Positions 6,731 through 20,034 of a stretch of 55,739 nt of DNA are shown one piece after another. The DNA is from Collinsella aerofaciens (GTDB lineage: Bacteria; Actinomycetota; Coriobacteriia; Coriobacteriales; Coriobacteriaceae). The stretch covers positions 1 through 55,739 of the forward strand of contig NZ_SPFO01000015.1 in assembly GCF_005845035.1 (NCBI RefSeq). The letters run 5' to 3'. Each line of letters starts with the position of its first letter. The stretch's first letter is position 1. The notes beneath the pieces were generated by a model. It was not told the DNA's origin. It saw nothing but the letters and a program-made list of their open reading frames with translations, and searched no databases. The translations under genes were made by a program, and so were the position numbers.

Positions 6731-9700
6731 CTCGATCAAGACCACGGTGGCGACGAGCATGCATCCACGTCGCGGCAAAACACAACAGCGAAGCGCCGGC
6801 AAGATATGTCATAGTCAAGTCAGCCCCGCCCGCCTCAGGTAGCGTAGTCGAGTACTTGTTGGTAAAGGTCGGCGGATTCTGAGAGCCATCGTTATAGGTA
6901 ACTAGGGCGTCGAGCTGGTCCGTGCCATTAGTTACCTTAACCGTGACGTTGTACACGGTCCTGTCATAGGTGATGTGATCTTTAACATGGTCGACGGCGC
7001 CCTCGGGCTCGACCTCGGAGATGGTGTAGGTATAGGTTCCCGCCTTGTTGTACTTGACGTCAAAGGAGACATTTCCCTTGTCATTATTGGTCACCGTCTG
7101 GAGTACCTTGCCGTCGGCGTCCTTGAGCTCGAACGAGAACTGTCCCGCCTTGAAGGTGCCGCCTTCAAGCACTTTCTTAGCCTGGATTGTTGCGGATCCC
7201 TTTAGACGATTGTCATAGACCCAAATCTCGTCTTTTTTGTCATCGCCGATGATCTCCGCGCCGCCGACGATGGTCTTCGCCTGCTTAAGCGCAGTCTGGT
7301 AATGCTCGTTGTTCGCGTCGCCCTTGAGTAAGATCCAGACGGGCTGCTGCGCTACGACATAGCCATCAGGCGCCCCGGTCTCCACGAGCTGGTAGAGCAC
7401 GCAACTGCTCATCGCGCTGCCGCTCGTGCCGAACGATATATTGCCGTTGGCGTCGGTCTTCTTAGCGGTACCGAACTCAGTCCTTGCCTTCTCGATACCC
7501 ACCTTTGCGACCTGATCCATGTTCACACTATAGAGCGTGAACTCCGCGCCCTCGAGCGTCGCTCCGACCTGTTGGGCATCGTACTTGGTCATCGTGATGC
7601 TGTAGCCGTTGCCGCCCGCACTGGCGGACGCACTCTTGACGGTCCATGTTTGATCATCGGTTGCCGAACCATCCGTCACACCCGTAAGTTGCGCGGTATT
7701 GGAAAGAGGCACCCTATCATTGGGGTTTCCGGTCGGGATAACCTCGTACTCGACCTTGAGGTATTTCTCGTCGGGCACGGTGAGCGTCAACTTCGTACGC
7801 GAGCCAGCTTCATCCTTGACTTGCTCCATCTTCGACGAATAGTCCTTCTGGGACAACGCAACCCAGCCATCGTTCTCGCACTCATAGACCTTAAGCGTCG
7901 ACGGCACCAGCGTGCACTTGGCATCCATGGTATCAACGAGCTCAAGGAAGTCGGTGCCATTTTTAAGGGCAACGGCAGACTCGTTAACAAGAATGGTGTA
8001 CTTAATGCGGTTGCTACTACTGACCTGTTCGCCAGTCTTTTTGATAACGTTGTTCTTGATGGTGACGGTGCCACTGCCGGATTCGAACTTCTTGCTTCCC
8101 GACTCGGCGCTGGCCTTGTTGGTGAACTTCACCTCGTTTGTGGAGGTATCGAGCTCACCGCGCTTGACCGCCGTCTTGTACGTGAGCTTTGCGTAGCCGG
8201 CATAGCTTTCAAGCTCAGTCGTGGGGATGGAGAAGGTGACCGTATTGCCGTTGCGGCTGACGTTGTCGGCGGCGAGCGTCCGACCCGTAACGACCTCCTT
8301 GGCCTCGCCTCCGCGATGAAGCCCCGTATGTTTATCATAGGGGTTCTGCACGAGCGTATACTTTGCGGAATTCGCAACATAGCTCATACCATCCGGAAGG
8401 CTATCAACGATATTCAGCGGTTTCCCGCCCAGCTTTCCAGCTCCATAGTATTCGAACTCGCCATTTGCGCCCTTATTACCCTTTTGGCGGTTTGCATACA
8501 CCGTCCAGTCGACGATCCAGGCGCCCTTCTCATCCGAGCCGTCAACGGTATGCCAATCGAAGTTCTCAACCCAAGACACCTTCGACTCCGTTTCCGGCTT
8601 CTCGACCGCGGGCGCCGTTTCTTGGTTGACAACGTACTTGACGGGTTCGGTGAACGGCCACTGTAGTCTCAGGCCCGGTGCTTCGACCGCTGCGAAGTTT
8701 GAGTACCAGCCCGACAGCGCTTCTGATGTGGTGTCGTAGGTGATAACGGCGTAGTCCTCGTTCTCGAGAGCGGCTTTCACGTTGTCGGTAACGATGATTT
8801 TGAGGTCGTAGTTTTCCTTTGTTTCATTACCCGGAAAGCTAGCCGTTGGATTCCAGTCGGTGCCCCGTTCCAGCACGGTATCGCCGATTTTAATGGTAAT
8901 GGAGTTTTCGTCGACACCAAGTTTCTGCGACCATGCCGACTGAAACGTGTCCTTCACCGTCACCTCGCCTGGATGGACCGCATTGACGATCGCCTTCAGC
9001 GCGACGCGCGTCTCCCACGTCGCCCTGCCCGTCGTCGCCGCCTCATCGGATCTCACGAGCCTCTTGGTGATCGGCACAACACCCGTCAGCTGCGGCGTAA
9101 AACTGCCAGCATCGGTGCCAGATACGGAGCCTTCACGCTCGATGGTCGCACTGTTGCGCACGGTGTCGTACGAGCTCGTGTCGTTCATCTTTGTGTGATA
9201 AACGATGCAGTAGGTGGCGTACTTATCCTCAAGGTTATCCCGGAACTTATAGGAAAAGGAATTTTCCTTTGGGTCAAGGTTGCCTTTCCCAATCTCGACT
9301 CCGCTCGCCTCCGACTCGCCTTTGTAAACCGTAAAGTAGTTGCCCGTATACGTCTGTTTTCCGTCCAGATAATCGGTGAACACGTAGCCGCTCATGTCGA
9401 CTTTGAGCTTGCCTTGGTTGAGTCTGACCGTCCACTTGATGTCCGACGGCGTGCCCGATCCGTTGGACTTGTCAATTATGTCGTAGCCGAATGTAACAGG
9501 CTCAGCCGTAGCTGTTTTGTTGTCGCCGTCGGTTGAGCCAGCCCAATTCCACGTTGCCGTATTGTCAGCTTTGATCAAATCGCCGTTGTTTGCCGAAACG
9601 CCGCTCTTCAGCACCGTTTCGTACGTGATCGTGTGATCGCCCCGGGAAAGATTGCCCAGGCTGTCGAGGGTCACGGTCTGGCCGTCGATCTTCGGCTGTG

Positions 9701-10464
9701 GATTGAGCTTCTCTCCGTCGAGCATAAAGCTGTCGTTCACAAATTCAAAGTTCTCGCCCAGCGCATCGGTTAACTTGACGTTCGTGGCATACGACTCGAC
9801 AGTGAGTTTAACGGTCCAGGTCACCTTGGCCACACCGTCTGAACCCTGAGAGTAAACCCCCGTCTTCTCTCCCGTCACCTTGCCGTCCTTGGTGGGAATA
9901 TCGATCGGGAATATCGATCGATCCCTTACCAGGAAACTCGACAGACACGTTGCTGCCGGATCCGGTATCCTTATTTGAAAGATGAAACGAGAAGTTTGCC
10001 GCAACATGGATGTCCGCAGGGCTATTCGCAAGCCACGCCTTGTCAAACGTAAAGAAGACCTTATTGTCCTTGATCTTCCACGTGCCAGCCCTGGCAGAGG
10101 TAGCCTCCGGACCTTCCATAAGGTCGCCACCGTCGTTATCGTCAACGGCGATGGTATCGGGAAACTTATAGACGGCGACGTTACTGCCAGTCGACGGCGC
10201 CTTACCAGTCCTGAAATACGCTGAGAAAGCTCCATAGAGCTTCGAAGTAGACGTTACGGCACCATTGAGCTCCTGAGTACGATACTCATCGGTATACAGC
10301 TTGACATCAACCGTCGCCGTATTCTCATCAATCACAATCGGCGTTGGTGTGCTCACATCCTCGGCGCGCACGGGGGCTGCGCCGTGAAACACTGCGGCGG
10401 TGAGGCTAATTAGAATGAAGATCAGGGCCGCCATACCCAGCGACCGTGAGCGGTGTGCGTCCAT
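6714..10464 (-). pseudogene. Large sortase-anchored pilin or adhesin, frameshifted by a 13-bp tandem duplication
   Basis: Two overlapping frames form one protein of about 1245 aa when one copy of a 13-bp repeat is removed. The 5' part starts at ATG 10464 with AAGGGA just upstream and encodes a signal peptide (ending VRAEDV). The rest carries repeated isopeptide-forming domains, a SpaA-like domain (GATLEGAEFTLYSV) and a pilin domain of the FctA/Spy0128 type (GSATIQAKKVLEGGTF to TFTNKY). It ends with LPEAG, a hydrophobic helix and a basic tail. The sequence GGGAATATCGATC occurs twice in a row at 9894-9919. As written, translation leaves frame there and stops at 9808 after 218 codons, with no anchor. 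It is probably the tip or a large ancillary subunit paired with the backbone pilin downstream. The break could be real phase switching, decay or an assembly error. Confidence 0.85.
9894..9919. repeat. 13-bp tandem duplication in the pilin gene
   Basis: GGGAATATCGATC (plus strand) is present twice without a gap, at 9894-9906 and 9907-9919. Thirteen bases shift the frame by one. Deleting one copy joins ...VEFPGKGSIDIP to TKDGKVTGEKTG in a single continuous pilin frame. Confidence 0.95.
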
Positions 10465-10625
10465 AGTTGTCCCTTAATTCCTACAACACAGTGTGGAATA
10501 CGGCGAATCGTCGGATCGAACACAAGCCCCAACATCAACGAGAACCTACCTAGCGCATTGCAAGAACCCATTGGGGGAGCGTCTTCTAAGACGGTTCGTC
10601 TATGCCACATGCATAAAATATAATA

Positions 10626-10655
10626 TAGATACCAATCATGTAAACCGCAGGTCAA
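10626..10655 (-). promoter_or_regulatory. Possible promoter of pilin operon
   Basis: Minus-strand TTGACC (10655-10650) and TATCTA (10631-10626) with an 18-bp spacer lie in an A+T-rich stretch (10600-10760) that stands out from neighbouring DNA. The 425-bp gap between the pilin start and typA holds this, a short palindromic repeat and the typA terminator, and no gene I can support. Confidence 0.4.
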
Positions 10656-10799
10656 GAAGTCTTTTAATTTAATACCAGTTGATATTTATCTGTTAACGGT
10701 TTTGCATTAAAGCAGTTATATTCTGTAGAGTTATGTATATGTTTAAACAACATAACTTTGACCAGAAAGCCGATCGGAGGGGATAACCTCCTTCACCGT

Positions 10800-10827
10800 G
10801 GTGCAAGCGAACCTGTCCCCTTGCACC
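10800..10827. repeat. Palindromic repeat GGTGCAAG...CTTGCACC
   Basis: An 8-bp inverted repeat encloses CGAACCTGTCCC. The blocks GGTGCAA, AACCTG and GCACC are shared with the element at 4894-4914. Confidence 0.5.
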
Positions 10828-10864
10828 AAAAAAGGGCGCCGACCATTGCGGTCGACGCCCTTTC
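10828..10864 (-). terminator. Terminator of typA
   Basis: Minus strand: AAAGGGCGTCGACC and GGTCGGCGCCCTTT form a stem with one mismatch around a GCAAT loop, then a T run. It lies 27 bp after the typA stop. Confidence 0.85.
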
Positions 10865-10890
10865 TTATTGGCGGTTATAAGCCCCAGCGC

Positions 10891-12729
<1,839 letters not shown>

Positions 12730-12846
12730 GTAGTTCCCCTATCTTCTATCCATATACAAACGGCACGCGTATGCGGCCCGCCCAGCGATACAACGCTCAG
12801 CGGGAATATTGAGCCTTTTACCGAAAACTCGTTTATTTTAGCGATT

Positions 12847-13296
12847 TTAGATAAGAGGGGTTTCCTCACCTGCAGGTTCAGGGTCGCTCCACATAAAACC
12901 ATCGCCGGCGCCCATGCCCTCATACAGCACATATGCCGAAAAACCACTCTCGAGCGTGGTTTCGAAGAAGCTCACGAGCAGAGCATCGTGATAGCCGCCG
13001 TCAATCTCGACGCAGCCAGTATAGCCGATGGCATAGCGGGCGATACGGCCCAGGCCCTCGTCCTTAAGACCCATCTTGTGCTCGGAGATAAAGTTGGTGG
13101 CCGCCTCGAGGCACGCCTCTTCGCCATCCTCGTCGAGCGCCGCCAGATAGCGGTTGGAAGCAGCGTCCTCGATCGCCACGACCACGCCCGGGTTCTCGCC
13201 CGCGGCCAGGTCGTCCAAGAAGGCGCCGATCAGATCGCACACCATGGCGTCGAGCTCGGCGGAGACGTTACCGGCGTCCTGCATATCCTGTGCCAT
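12847..13296 (-). CDS. Hypothetical protein, acidic, 149 aa
   Basis: I do not recognise the family. The product is acidic and soluble, with no signal peptide or membrane segment. It has a helical first half (AELDAMVCDLIGAFLDDLAAG) and a mixed second half rich in Gly and aromatic residues (YVLYEGMGAGDGFMW). GGGAAGG lies upstream of the ATG at 13296. Codon use and the ribosome-binding site support a real gene. It lies in the same direction as the next two upstream genes, 30 bp from the nearest, suggesting a small operon with the bifunctional nuclease. Confidence 0.7.
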   Translation of the reverse strand: MAQDMQDAGNVSAELDAMVCDLIGAFLDDLAAGENPGVVVAIEDAASNRYLAALDEDGEEACLEAATNFISEHKMGLKDEGLGRIARYAIGYTGCVEIDGGYHDALLVSFFETTLESGFSAYVLYEGMGAGDGFMWSDPEPAGEETPLI

Positions 13297-13326
13297 CTTT
13301 AGACCTTCCCATCGAGTCTGGCGTCG

Positions 13327-13716
13327 TTACAGTTCTTGTGCCTCGGCGGCGATCTTGGCGGCAGCGTCGCGGGCGCGCATCATATCCATCGCGCGCTTAT
13401 CGAGCACCTTGATCTGACTGGTCAGCATTACCGCATCGACCACGCCCCAGATCACGAGGCCCGTAGAGATCGAAAACCCAAGCGCACCAACTGTACCACG
13501 AAGGCGCGAACAGATTGCCGCGACAAGGGCGGAGATGACAACCATCTTGATAAACGAGCCGCGGCGCTCGCGAAGTGTGCGGGCCTGCGTCACATAGGCA
13601 ATGCGAGCTGCCTCAGAAGTCTCCGAGCGCATCTGGGCCTCGCGCGCAATGGCAGCCGCCTCGGCAGAAACTCCGGCGTTCATCAGCGCATGCCCCGTCG
13701 CGTGTTTGTCGAGCAT
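13327..13716 (-). CDS. Small two-helix membrane protein, unknown function
   Basis: A 129-aa protein with an Ala-rich amphipathic N-terminal helix, then two hydrophobic segments (about residues 56-72 and 77-97) and an Ala-rich charged C-terminal helix. I see no catalytic motif. Its ATG at 13716 directly abuts the stop codon of the bifunctional-nuclease gene, which indicates translational coupling. The function is not known to me. Confidence 0.7.
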   Translation of the reverse strand: MLDKHATGHALMNAGVSAEAAAIAREAQMRSETSEAARIAYVTQARTLRERRGSFIKMVVISALVAAICSRLRGTVGALGFSISTGLVIWGVVDAVMLTSQIKVLDKRAMDMMRARDAAAKIAAEAQEL

Positions 13717-14217
13717 TTAGAAATCATCGGGTGAGAGCGCATGGACGAACTCATCGAACTTCTCGAACTCCTGCTCGTCGTCAACTTCCTCGGCATGGGC
13801 AGAAACGGTGCCCAGGCGATTCATGATGTCGTCCTCCACAAACATGGGGGCATTGCTGCGCACGGCGAGGGCAATGGCATCACTGGGACGGGCATCGATC
13901 TTGCGCTCGTCACCATCGGCCAGTACGACGATCGTCGCGTAGAACACCGGCGGCTCGGCGCGAACGATCTCGATGCGCTCGAGCTTGGCGCCCAGGGCGC
14001 CAACAGTATCGAGCAACAGGTCATGGGTAATCGGGCGCTCGGCGCGGCCGCTATCGATGCCACGGCTGATGGCCGCGGCCTCAAACGAACCAGTCTGAAT
14101 GGAAAGGGAACGCAGCGGTGCGGGCGAGTCCGATTTGCTGCAGCGCTCGCGAAGCACGATAAGCGATGGCACGGGACCGGCGGCCATGACGATGGTCTCT
14201 ATGTCGACACGAACCAT
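13717..14217 (-). CDS. Bifunctional nuclease-domain (BFN/DUF151) protein
   Basis: A 166-aa protein with the BFN core: RSLSIQTGSFEAAAISRGID, then RPITHDLLLDTVGALGAKLERIEI, and FYATIVVLADGDERKIDARPSDAIALAVR. The last block carries the conserved DARPSDAIALA motif. Family members have been linked to RNase/DNase activity, but bacterial function is poorly defined. The ATG at 14217 has GGAGGTG just upstream; a longer frame to 14265 lacks one. The C-terminal acidic tail (about 125-166) is typical of actinobacterial members. Confidence 0.88.
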   Translation of the reverse strand: MVRVDIETIVMAAGPVPSLIVLRERCSKSDSPAPLRSLSIQTGSFEAAAISRGIDSGRAERPITHDLLLDTVGALGAKLERIEIVRAEPPVFYATIVVLADGDERKIDARPSDAIALAVRSNAPMFVEDDIMNRLGTVSAHAEEVDDEQEFEKFDEFVHALSPDDF

Positions 14218-14332
14218 GGAACACCTCCGGTACGTAGCGGTTAACACGCGGCAGGGTCGCCGCATTGAATAGCTATACTACCCAATCTTTCGCACAGCAC
14301 ACAAAACCAAAATGAGATTTATCGCAGACAAG

Positions 14333-14363
14333 AAAAAAGCCCCGAGGCAATGCCCCAGGGCTC
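14333..14363 (-). terminator. Terminator of the Ile-Ala-Ile tRNA cluster
   Basis: Minus strand: AGCCCTGGGGC and GCCTCGGGGCT form a stem with an ATT loop, followed by TTTTTT, 14 bp after the last tRNA. Confidence 0.8.
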
Positions 14364-14376
14364 TTCAAAGTTTTGA

Positions 14377-14453
14377 TGGTGGACCTGACAAGATTCGAAC
14401 TTGTGACCTCCCGGTTATCAGCCGGACGCTCTAACCAACTGAGCTACAGGTCC
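14377..14453 (-). tRNA. tRNA-Ile(GAT), copy 2
   Basis: Acceptor GGACCTG, anticodon loop CTGATAA (GAT), T-arm AAGTTCGAATCTT, encoded CCA. It is identical in sequence to the copy at 14601-14677. Confidence 0.97.
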
Positions 14454-14457
14454 ATCA

Positions 14458-14533
14458 TGGTGGAGGTTAGGGGGATCGAACCCCTGACCTCAGGCTTGCA
14501 AAGCCCGCGCTCTCCCAGCTGAGCTAAACCCCC
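14458..14533 (-). tRNA. tRNA-Ala(TGC)
   Basis: Acceptor GGGGGTT, anticodon loop TTTGCAA (TGC), encoded CCA. It lies 4 bp from tRNA-Ile copy 2. Confidence 0.97.
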
Positions 14534-14544
14534 ACGGAGACAGT

Positions 14545-14589
14545 AATAAACACCCCAGCGGCGACTCGGCTCTCGCTGGGGTGTTTATT
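14545..14589. other. 16-bp perfect hairpin between tRNA-Ile and tRNA-Ala
   Basis: AATAAACACCCCAGCG (14545-14560) pairs perfectly with 14574-14589 around a 13-base loop. It sits inside the tRNA cluster, between the first tRNA-Ile and tRNA-Ala. It could be a partial terminator or an RNase processing stem. Confidence 0.75.
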
Positions 14590-14600
14590 GCGAAAGAAAG

Positions 14601-14677
14601 TGGTGGACCTGACAAGATTCGAACTTGTGACCTCCCGGTTATCAGCCGGACGCTCTAACCAACTGAGCTACAGGTCC
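14601..14677 (-). tRNA. tRNA-Ile(GAT), copy 1
   Basis: The same cloverleaf as the copy at 14377-14453, with anticodon GAT and encoded CCA. It is the first gene of the cluster, downstream of the promoter at 14692-14721. Confidence 0.97.
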
Positions 14678-14691
14678 ATCGCGTAAGGGAT

Positions 14692-14721
14692 ATATTAGAC
14701 GAGTCGTTACGCGCGCGTCAA
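14692..14721 (-). promoter_or_regulatory. Predicted promoter of Ile-Ala-Ile tRNA cluster
   Basis: Minus strand TTGACG (14721-14716), 18-bp spacer, TAATAT (14697-14692), 14 bp before tRNA-Ile copy 1. The -35 directly abuts the large inverted repeat. Confidence 0.65.
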
Positions 14722-14724
14722 CAA

Positions 14725-14911
14725 CTTTTTTGAAAATCTTTGGGAGGGGTTCGCCCCGGCCGCCCGGCGGCATATGAAGTCGCCTGCTCGGACAGTCCTG
14801 ACTCGCACGAAGAGCACATTAAGTGCTCTCCGGCTCGTGCGGAACTCGCGATCGACTTCATATGCCGCCGGGCGGCCGGGGCGAACGCGGGTCCCAAGGT
14901 TTTCAAAAAAG
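14725..14911. repeat. 187-bp giant inverted repeat
   Basis: A perfect 34-bp inverted repeat (14749-14782 against 14853-14886) is extended outward by imperfect pairing ending in T6/A6 runs (14725 and 14911). Inward, a nested hairpin contains AGAGCAC/GTGCTCT and CGCACGA/TCGTGCG. The whole piece folds as one long stem on either strand. It contains no start-to-stop frame of note. It has the size and form of a MITE-like element or a structured non-coding RNA, but no second copy is visible in the window. Confidence 0.7.
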
Positions 14912-14938
14912 CGGTCGGCGCGCAGGTGCGCCGACCGC
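14905..14938 (-). terminator. Terminator of gyrA
   Basis: Minus strand: GCGGTCGGCGC and GCGCCGACCGC form an 11-bp perfect stem with a four-base loop, followed by TTTTTT, 40 bp after the gyrA stop. Confidence 0.9.
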
Positions 14939-14978
14939 CGATATATGGGGTCTGATGTTTTTGACCGGAGAGGACTAC

Positions 14979-17720
14979 TTACTCGTCGAGGAGATCTTCT
15001 GGCATGTCGTTGCCGTCGCCTAGGTCGACTGGGGCCTCTTCGGTGTCGACTGCGGCCTCGGCGCCCTCGACTTCGGGTTTTTCCTTGGCTGCCGTCATGC
15101 GGGCTACGGCGCAGATGCGGTCGTTGTCGTCGACGGTCATCATCTTGACGCCCTGGGTGGCGCGGCCAGTCTGGCTGATCTCGTCGGTTTTGACGCGAAT
15201 GACCGCCGCGCCCTCCGTCACGATGAACAGCTCGTGCTGCGGGCCTACCGTCTTCATGGCCGCGAGGTTACCCTTACGCTCGGTCATTTGGATGGTGTAG
15301 ACGCCCTGGCCGCCGCGATTCTGCTCCGGGTAGTCCGCAACCGGCGTGCGCTTGCCGTAGCCGCGCTCGGTGATGACAAACAGATCACCGTTGCCGTTAG
15401 TGACTTCCATGCCCAGAACGCTCACGCCGTCCTTCATACCGATACCGCGAACGCCGCTGGTATCGCGGCCGGTGGCGCGCACCTGCTCCTCGGAGAACAT
15501 GATCGCCTTGCCCGCGGTGGTGGCCAGGATAATCTTGTCGCCCTCGCGCACGCGGCGCACGTTCAACAGCGCGTCGTCGTCGCGCAGGTTGATAGCGATT
15601 AGGCCGTCGCGACGGCTGCGGTCATATGCGCTCATCACGGTCTTCTTGACCATACCGCTCTTGGTGGCAAACATCAGGTACTCGTCGGCCGGGAACTCGC
15701 GGCAGCTGATGACGCTCGCGATCTTCTCGCCCTCCTCGAAGGGGAGCAGGTTGACGATCGCGGTACCGCGCGCCTGGCGCGTACCCACCGGCAGCTCGTG
15801 CACCTTCAGGCGATAGACCTTGCCCTTGCTCGAGAAGAACAGCACGTACTCGTGCGTTGACGCGATGAACATCTCGTCGATGACATCGTCCTCTTTGAGG
15901 TTGACGCCCGACACGCCCTTGCCACCGCGCTTCTGGGCACGATAGGCGGCCACCGGAATGCGCTTGACATAGCCGGTGTGGGTGATGGTCACGACCATAT
16001 CCTCGTCGGCGATGAGGTCCTCGACATCCAGGTCCTTCTCGACATGGCTGATCTCGGTGCGGCGCTTGTCGCCAAACTTCTTGGAGATCTCGCGCATCTC
16101 TTCCTTGATGACGCCCAGGATCTTCTCCTCGTGCGCCAGCAGGTCCTCGTAGTAGGCGATGGCGCGGCGCAGGCCGTCCAGCTCTTCCTGAATTTTGTCG
16201 CGCTCCAGGCCGGTCAGGCGGCGCAGCTTCATCTCGAGGATGGCCGTGGTCTGCTCGGGCGTAAAGCCAAAGCGCTCGATCAAGCGGCTGCTGGCCTCGG
16301 AGTCGGTCTGCGAGGAGCGGATGATGCTAATGACCTCGTCGATATGGTCGAGAGCCATCAGGTAGCCCTCGAGGATATGGGCACGCGCCTGGGCCTTCTT
16401 GAGGTCAAAGCGGGTGCGGCGGGTGACGACGTCGACCTGGTGGTCGATGTAGTGTTGCAGCATCTCGCGCAGGCTGAGGCATTTGGGCACGCCGTTGACA
16501 AGCGCCAGGTTGTTGGCACCAAAGGTCGTCTGCAGCGAGGTGTACTTGTACAGGTTGTTGAGCACGACCTGCGGAATGACGCCCTTCTTGAGCTCGATGA
16601 CCAGACGGATGCCCTTCTGGTTGGACTCGTCGCGCATGTCCGAGATGCCCTCGATACGCTTGTCGTTCACGAGCTGGGCGATCTTCTCCTGCAGGGTGCC
16701 CTTGTTGACCATGTAGGGGATCTCGGTAAAGACCAGGCGGCTGCGACCGGTCTTGGTGGATTCCACGTGAGCCTTGGCGCGCACGGTGATGGAGCCGCGG
16801 CCGGTCTCGTAGCTCTGCTTAATGCCGGCACTGCCCATGATGATGGCGCCGGTGGGGAAGTCCGGACCGGGCATGATCTGCATGAGCTCGTCGACGGTGG
16901 CGTCGGGGTTGTCGATCAGGTAGCACGTGGCTTCGATCGCCTCGGTGAGGTTATGCGGGGCGATATTGGTGGCCATGCCGACGGCGATGCCCTGGCTGCC
17001 GTTGACCAGCAGGTTGGGGAAACGCGCGGGCAGCGCCTGGGGCTCGGCGAGCGACTCGTCGTAGTTGGGCTGCCAGTCAACGGTATCCTTTTGCAGGTCG
17101 CGTAGCAGTTCCATGGCGGGCTTTGCCAGGCGGCTCTCGGTGTAACGCATGGCGGCTGCGCCGTCGCCATCGATGTTGCCAAAGTTGCCGTGACCGTCGA
17201 TGAGCGGCGTGCGCATGGAGAACCACTGTGCCAGGCGGACCATGGCCTCATAGACCGCGTAGTCGCCGTGCGGATGGTACTTACCGATAACTTCGCCGAC
17301 CGTCCAGGCCGACTTCTTGTGCGGACGGTTGGGGTAGATGCCGCTCTCGTTCATTGCGTACAGGATGCGACGGTGCACCGGCTTTAAGCCATCGCGCACG
17401 TCCGGCAGGGCGCGCGCCGTGATGACCGACATCGAGTACTCGATGAACGACTGCTTCATCTCACGGCCGAACTCCGAAATCTGGAGCTGGCCACCGTTGA
17501 TATCCTCTCCGGCCGAGGCACCACGGTCGACTTCGCCAAAGCTCTCCTCGAGCTCGCCGTCGTCGTCTTCTTCCTCATCATCATCGGCATCGGGGTTATA
17601 GGCGTCCGGGTCGCCGTCCTCGCCCTGCTCAGCACGGGCAAGTAGGCGCTTCAGATCGTCGGGCATGCCGGCATCGCCGGCCTCGTCCATACCCTCGTTA
17701 TTGTTGATATCGTCTGCCAC
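14979..17720 (-). CDS. gyrA: DNA gyrase subunit A
   Basis: GyrA cleaves and rejoins DNA in the A2B2 gyrase that introduces negative supercoils. The protein is 913 aa, longer than the usual 820-870. Residues 1-77 are an acidic, Asp/Glu-rich extension before the normal start of the winged-helix domain ([20 protein letters not shown]). The catalytic Tyr is Y193 ([12 protein letters not shown]). The C-terminal beta-pinwheel carries the GyrA box QKRGGKG, which identifies gyrase rather than topoisomerase IV. In the quinolone-contact region the sequence is [14 protein letters not shown], so the position of E. coli Ser83 is Tyr154 and that of Asp87 is Glu158. The GTG start at 17720 follows AGGAGG by 8 bp. 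It lies downstream of gyrB, separated by a structured spacer. Confidence 0.97.
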   Translation of the reverse strand: MADDINNNEGMDEAGDAGMPDDLKRLLARAEQGEDGDPDAYNPDADDDEEEDDDGELEESFGEVDRGASAGEDINGGQLQISEFGREMKQSFIEYSMSVITARALPDVRDGLKPVHRRILYAMNESGIYPNRPHKKSAWTVGEVIGKYHPHGDYAVYEAMVRLAQWFSMRTPLIDGHGNFGNIDGDGAAAMRYTESRLAKPAMELLRDLQKDTVDWQPNYDESLAEPQALPARFPNLLVNGSQGIAVGMATNIAPHNLTEAIEATCYLIDNPDATVDELMQIMPGPDFPTGAIIMGSAGIKQSYETGRGSITVRAKAHVESTKTGRSRLVFTEIPYMVNKGTLQEKIAQLVNDKRIEGISDMRDESNQKGIRLVIELKKGVIPQVVLNNLYKYTSLQTTFGANNLALVNGVPKCLSLREMLQHYIDHQVDVVTRRTRFDLKKAQARAHILEGYLMALDHIDEVISIIRSSQTDSEASSRLIERFGFTPEQTTAILEMKLRRLTGLERDKIQEELDGLRRAIAYYEDLLAHEEKILGVIKEEMREISKKFGDKRRTEISHVEKDLDVEDLIADEDMVVTITHTGYVKRIPVAAYRAQKRGGKGVSGVNLKEDDVIDEMFIASTHEYVLFFSSKGKVYRLKVHELPVGTRQARGTAIVNLLPFEEGEKIASVISCREFPADEYLMFATKSGMVKKTVMSAYDRSRRDGLIAINLRDDDALLNVRRVREGDKIILATTAGKAIMFSEEQVRATGRDTSGVRGIGMKDGVSVLGMEVTNGNGDLFVITERGYGKRTPVADYPEQNRGGQGVYTIQMTERKGNLAAMKTVGPQHELFIVTEGAAVIRVKTDEISQTGRATQGVKMMTVDDNDRICAVARMTAAKEKPEVEGAEAAVDTEEAPVDLGDGNDMPEDLLDE

Positions 17721-17796
17721 GTTACCTCCTCATGGTTTGCGTGGTCCATTAGTTCCCTACCACGGAGACGGATTACCGGGAATACCGGATAACCCT

Positions 17797-19971
<2,175 letters not shown>

Positions 19972-19978
19972 TTATCGT

Positions 19979-20008
19979 AAAAAAATACCCTCGGGAACGA
20001 GGGTATTT
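19979..20008 (-). terminator. Terminator between dciA and gyrB
   Basis: Minus strand: AAATACCCTCG and CGAGGGTATTT form a stem with a TTCC loop, followed by a T run. It ends the dnaN-recF-dciA operon. Confidence 0.85.
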
Positions 20009-20034
20009 GGCTCTACAAGGCCACCAGATGCGAT

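Noticed and set aside
10422..10655. 77-codon minus-strand frame upstream of the pilin
   Set aside because: It crosses the pilin start and promoter, and its sequence is without domain or ribosome-binding site.
14725..14911. Simple gyrA terminator
   Set aside because: The gyrA terminator is a separate 11-bp stem at 14905-14938; the large repeat is far longer and palindromic throughout.
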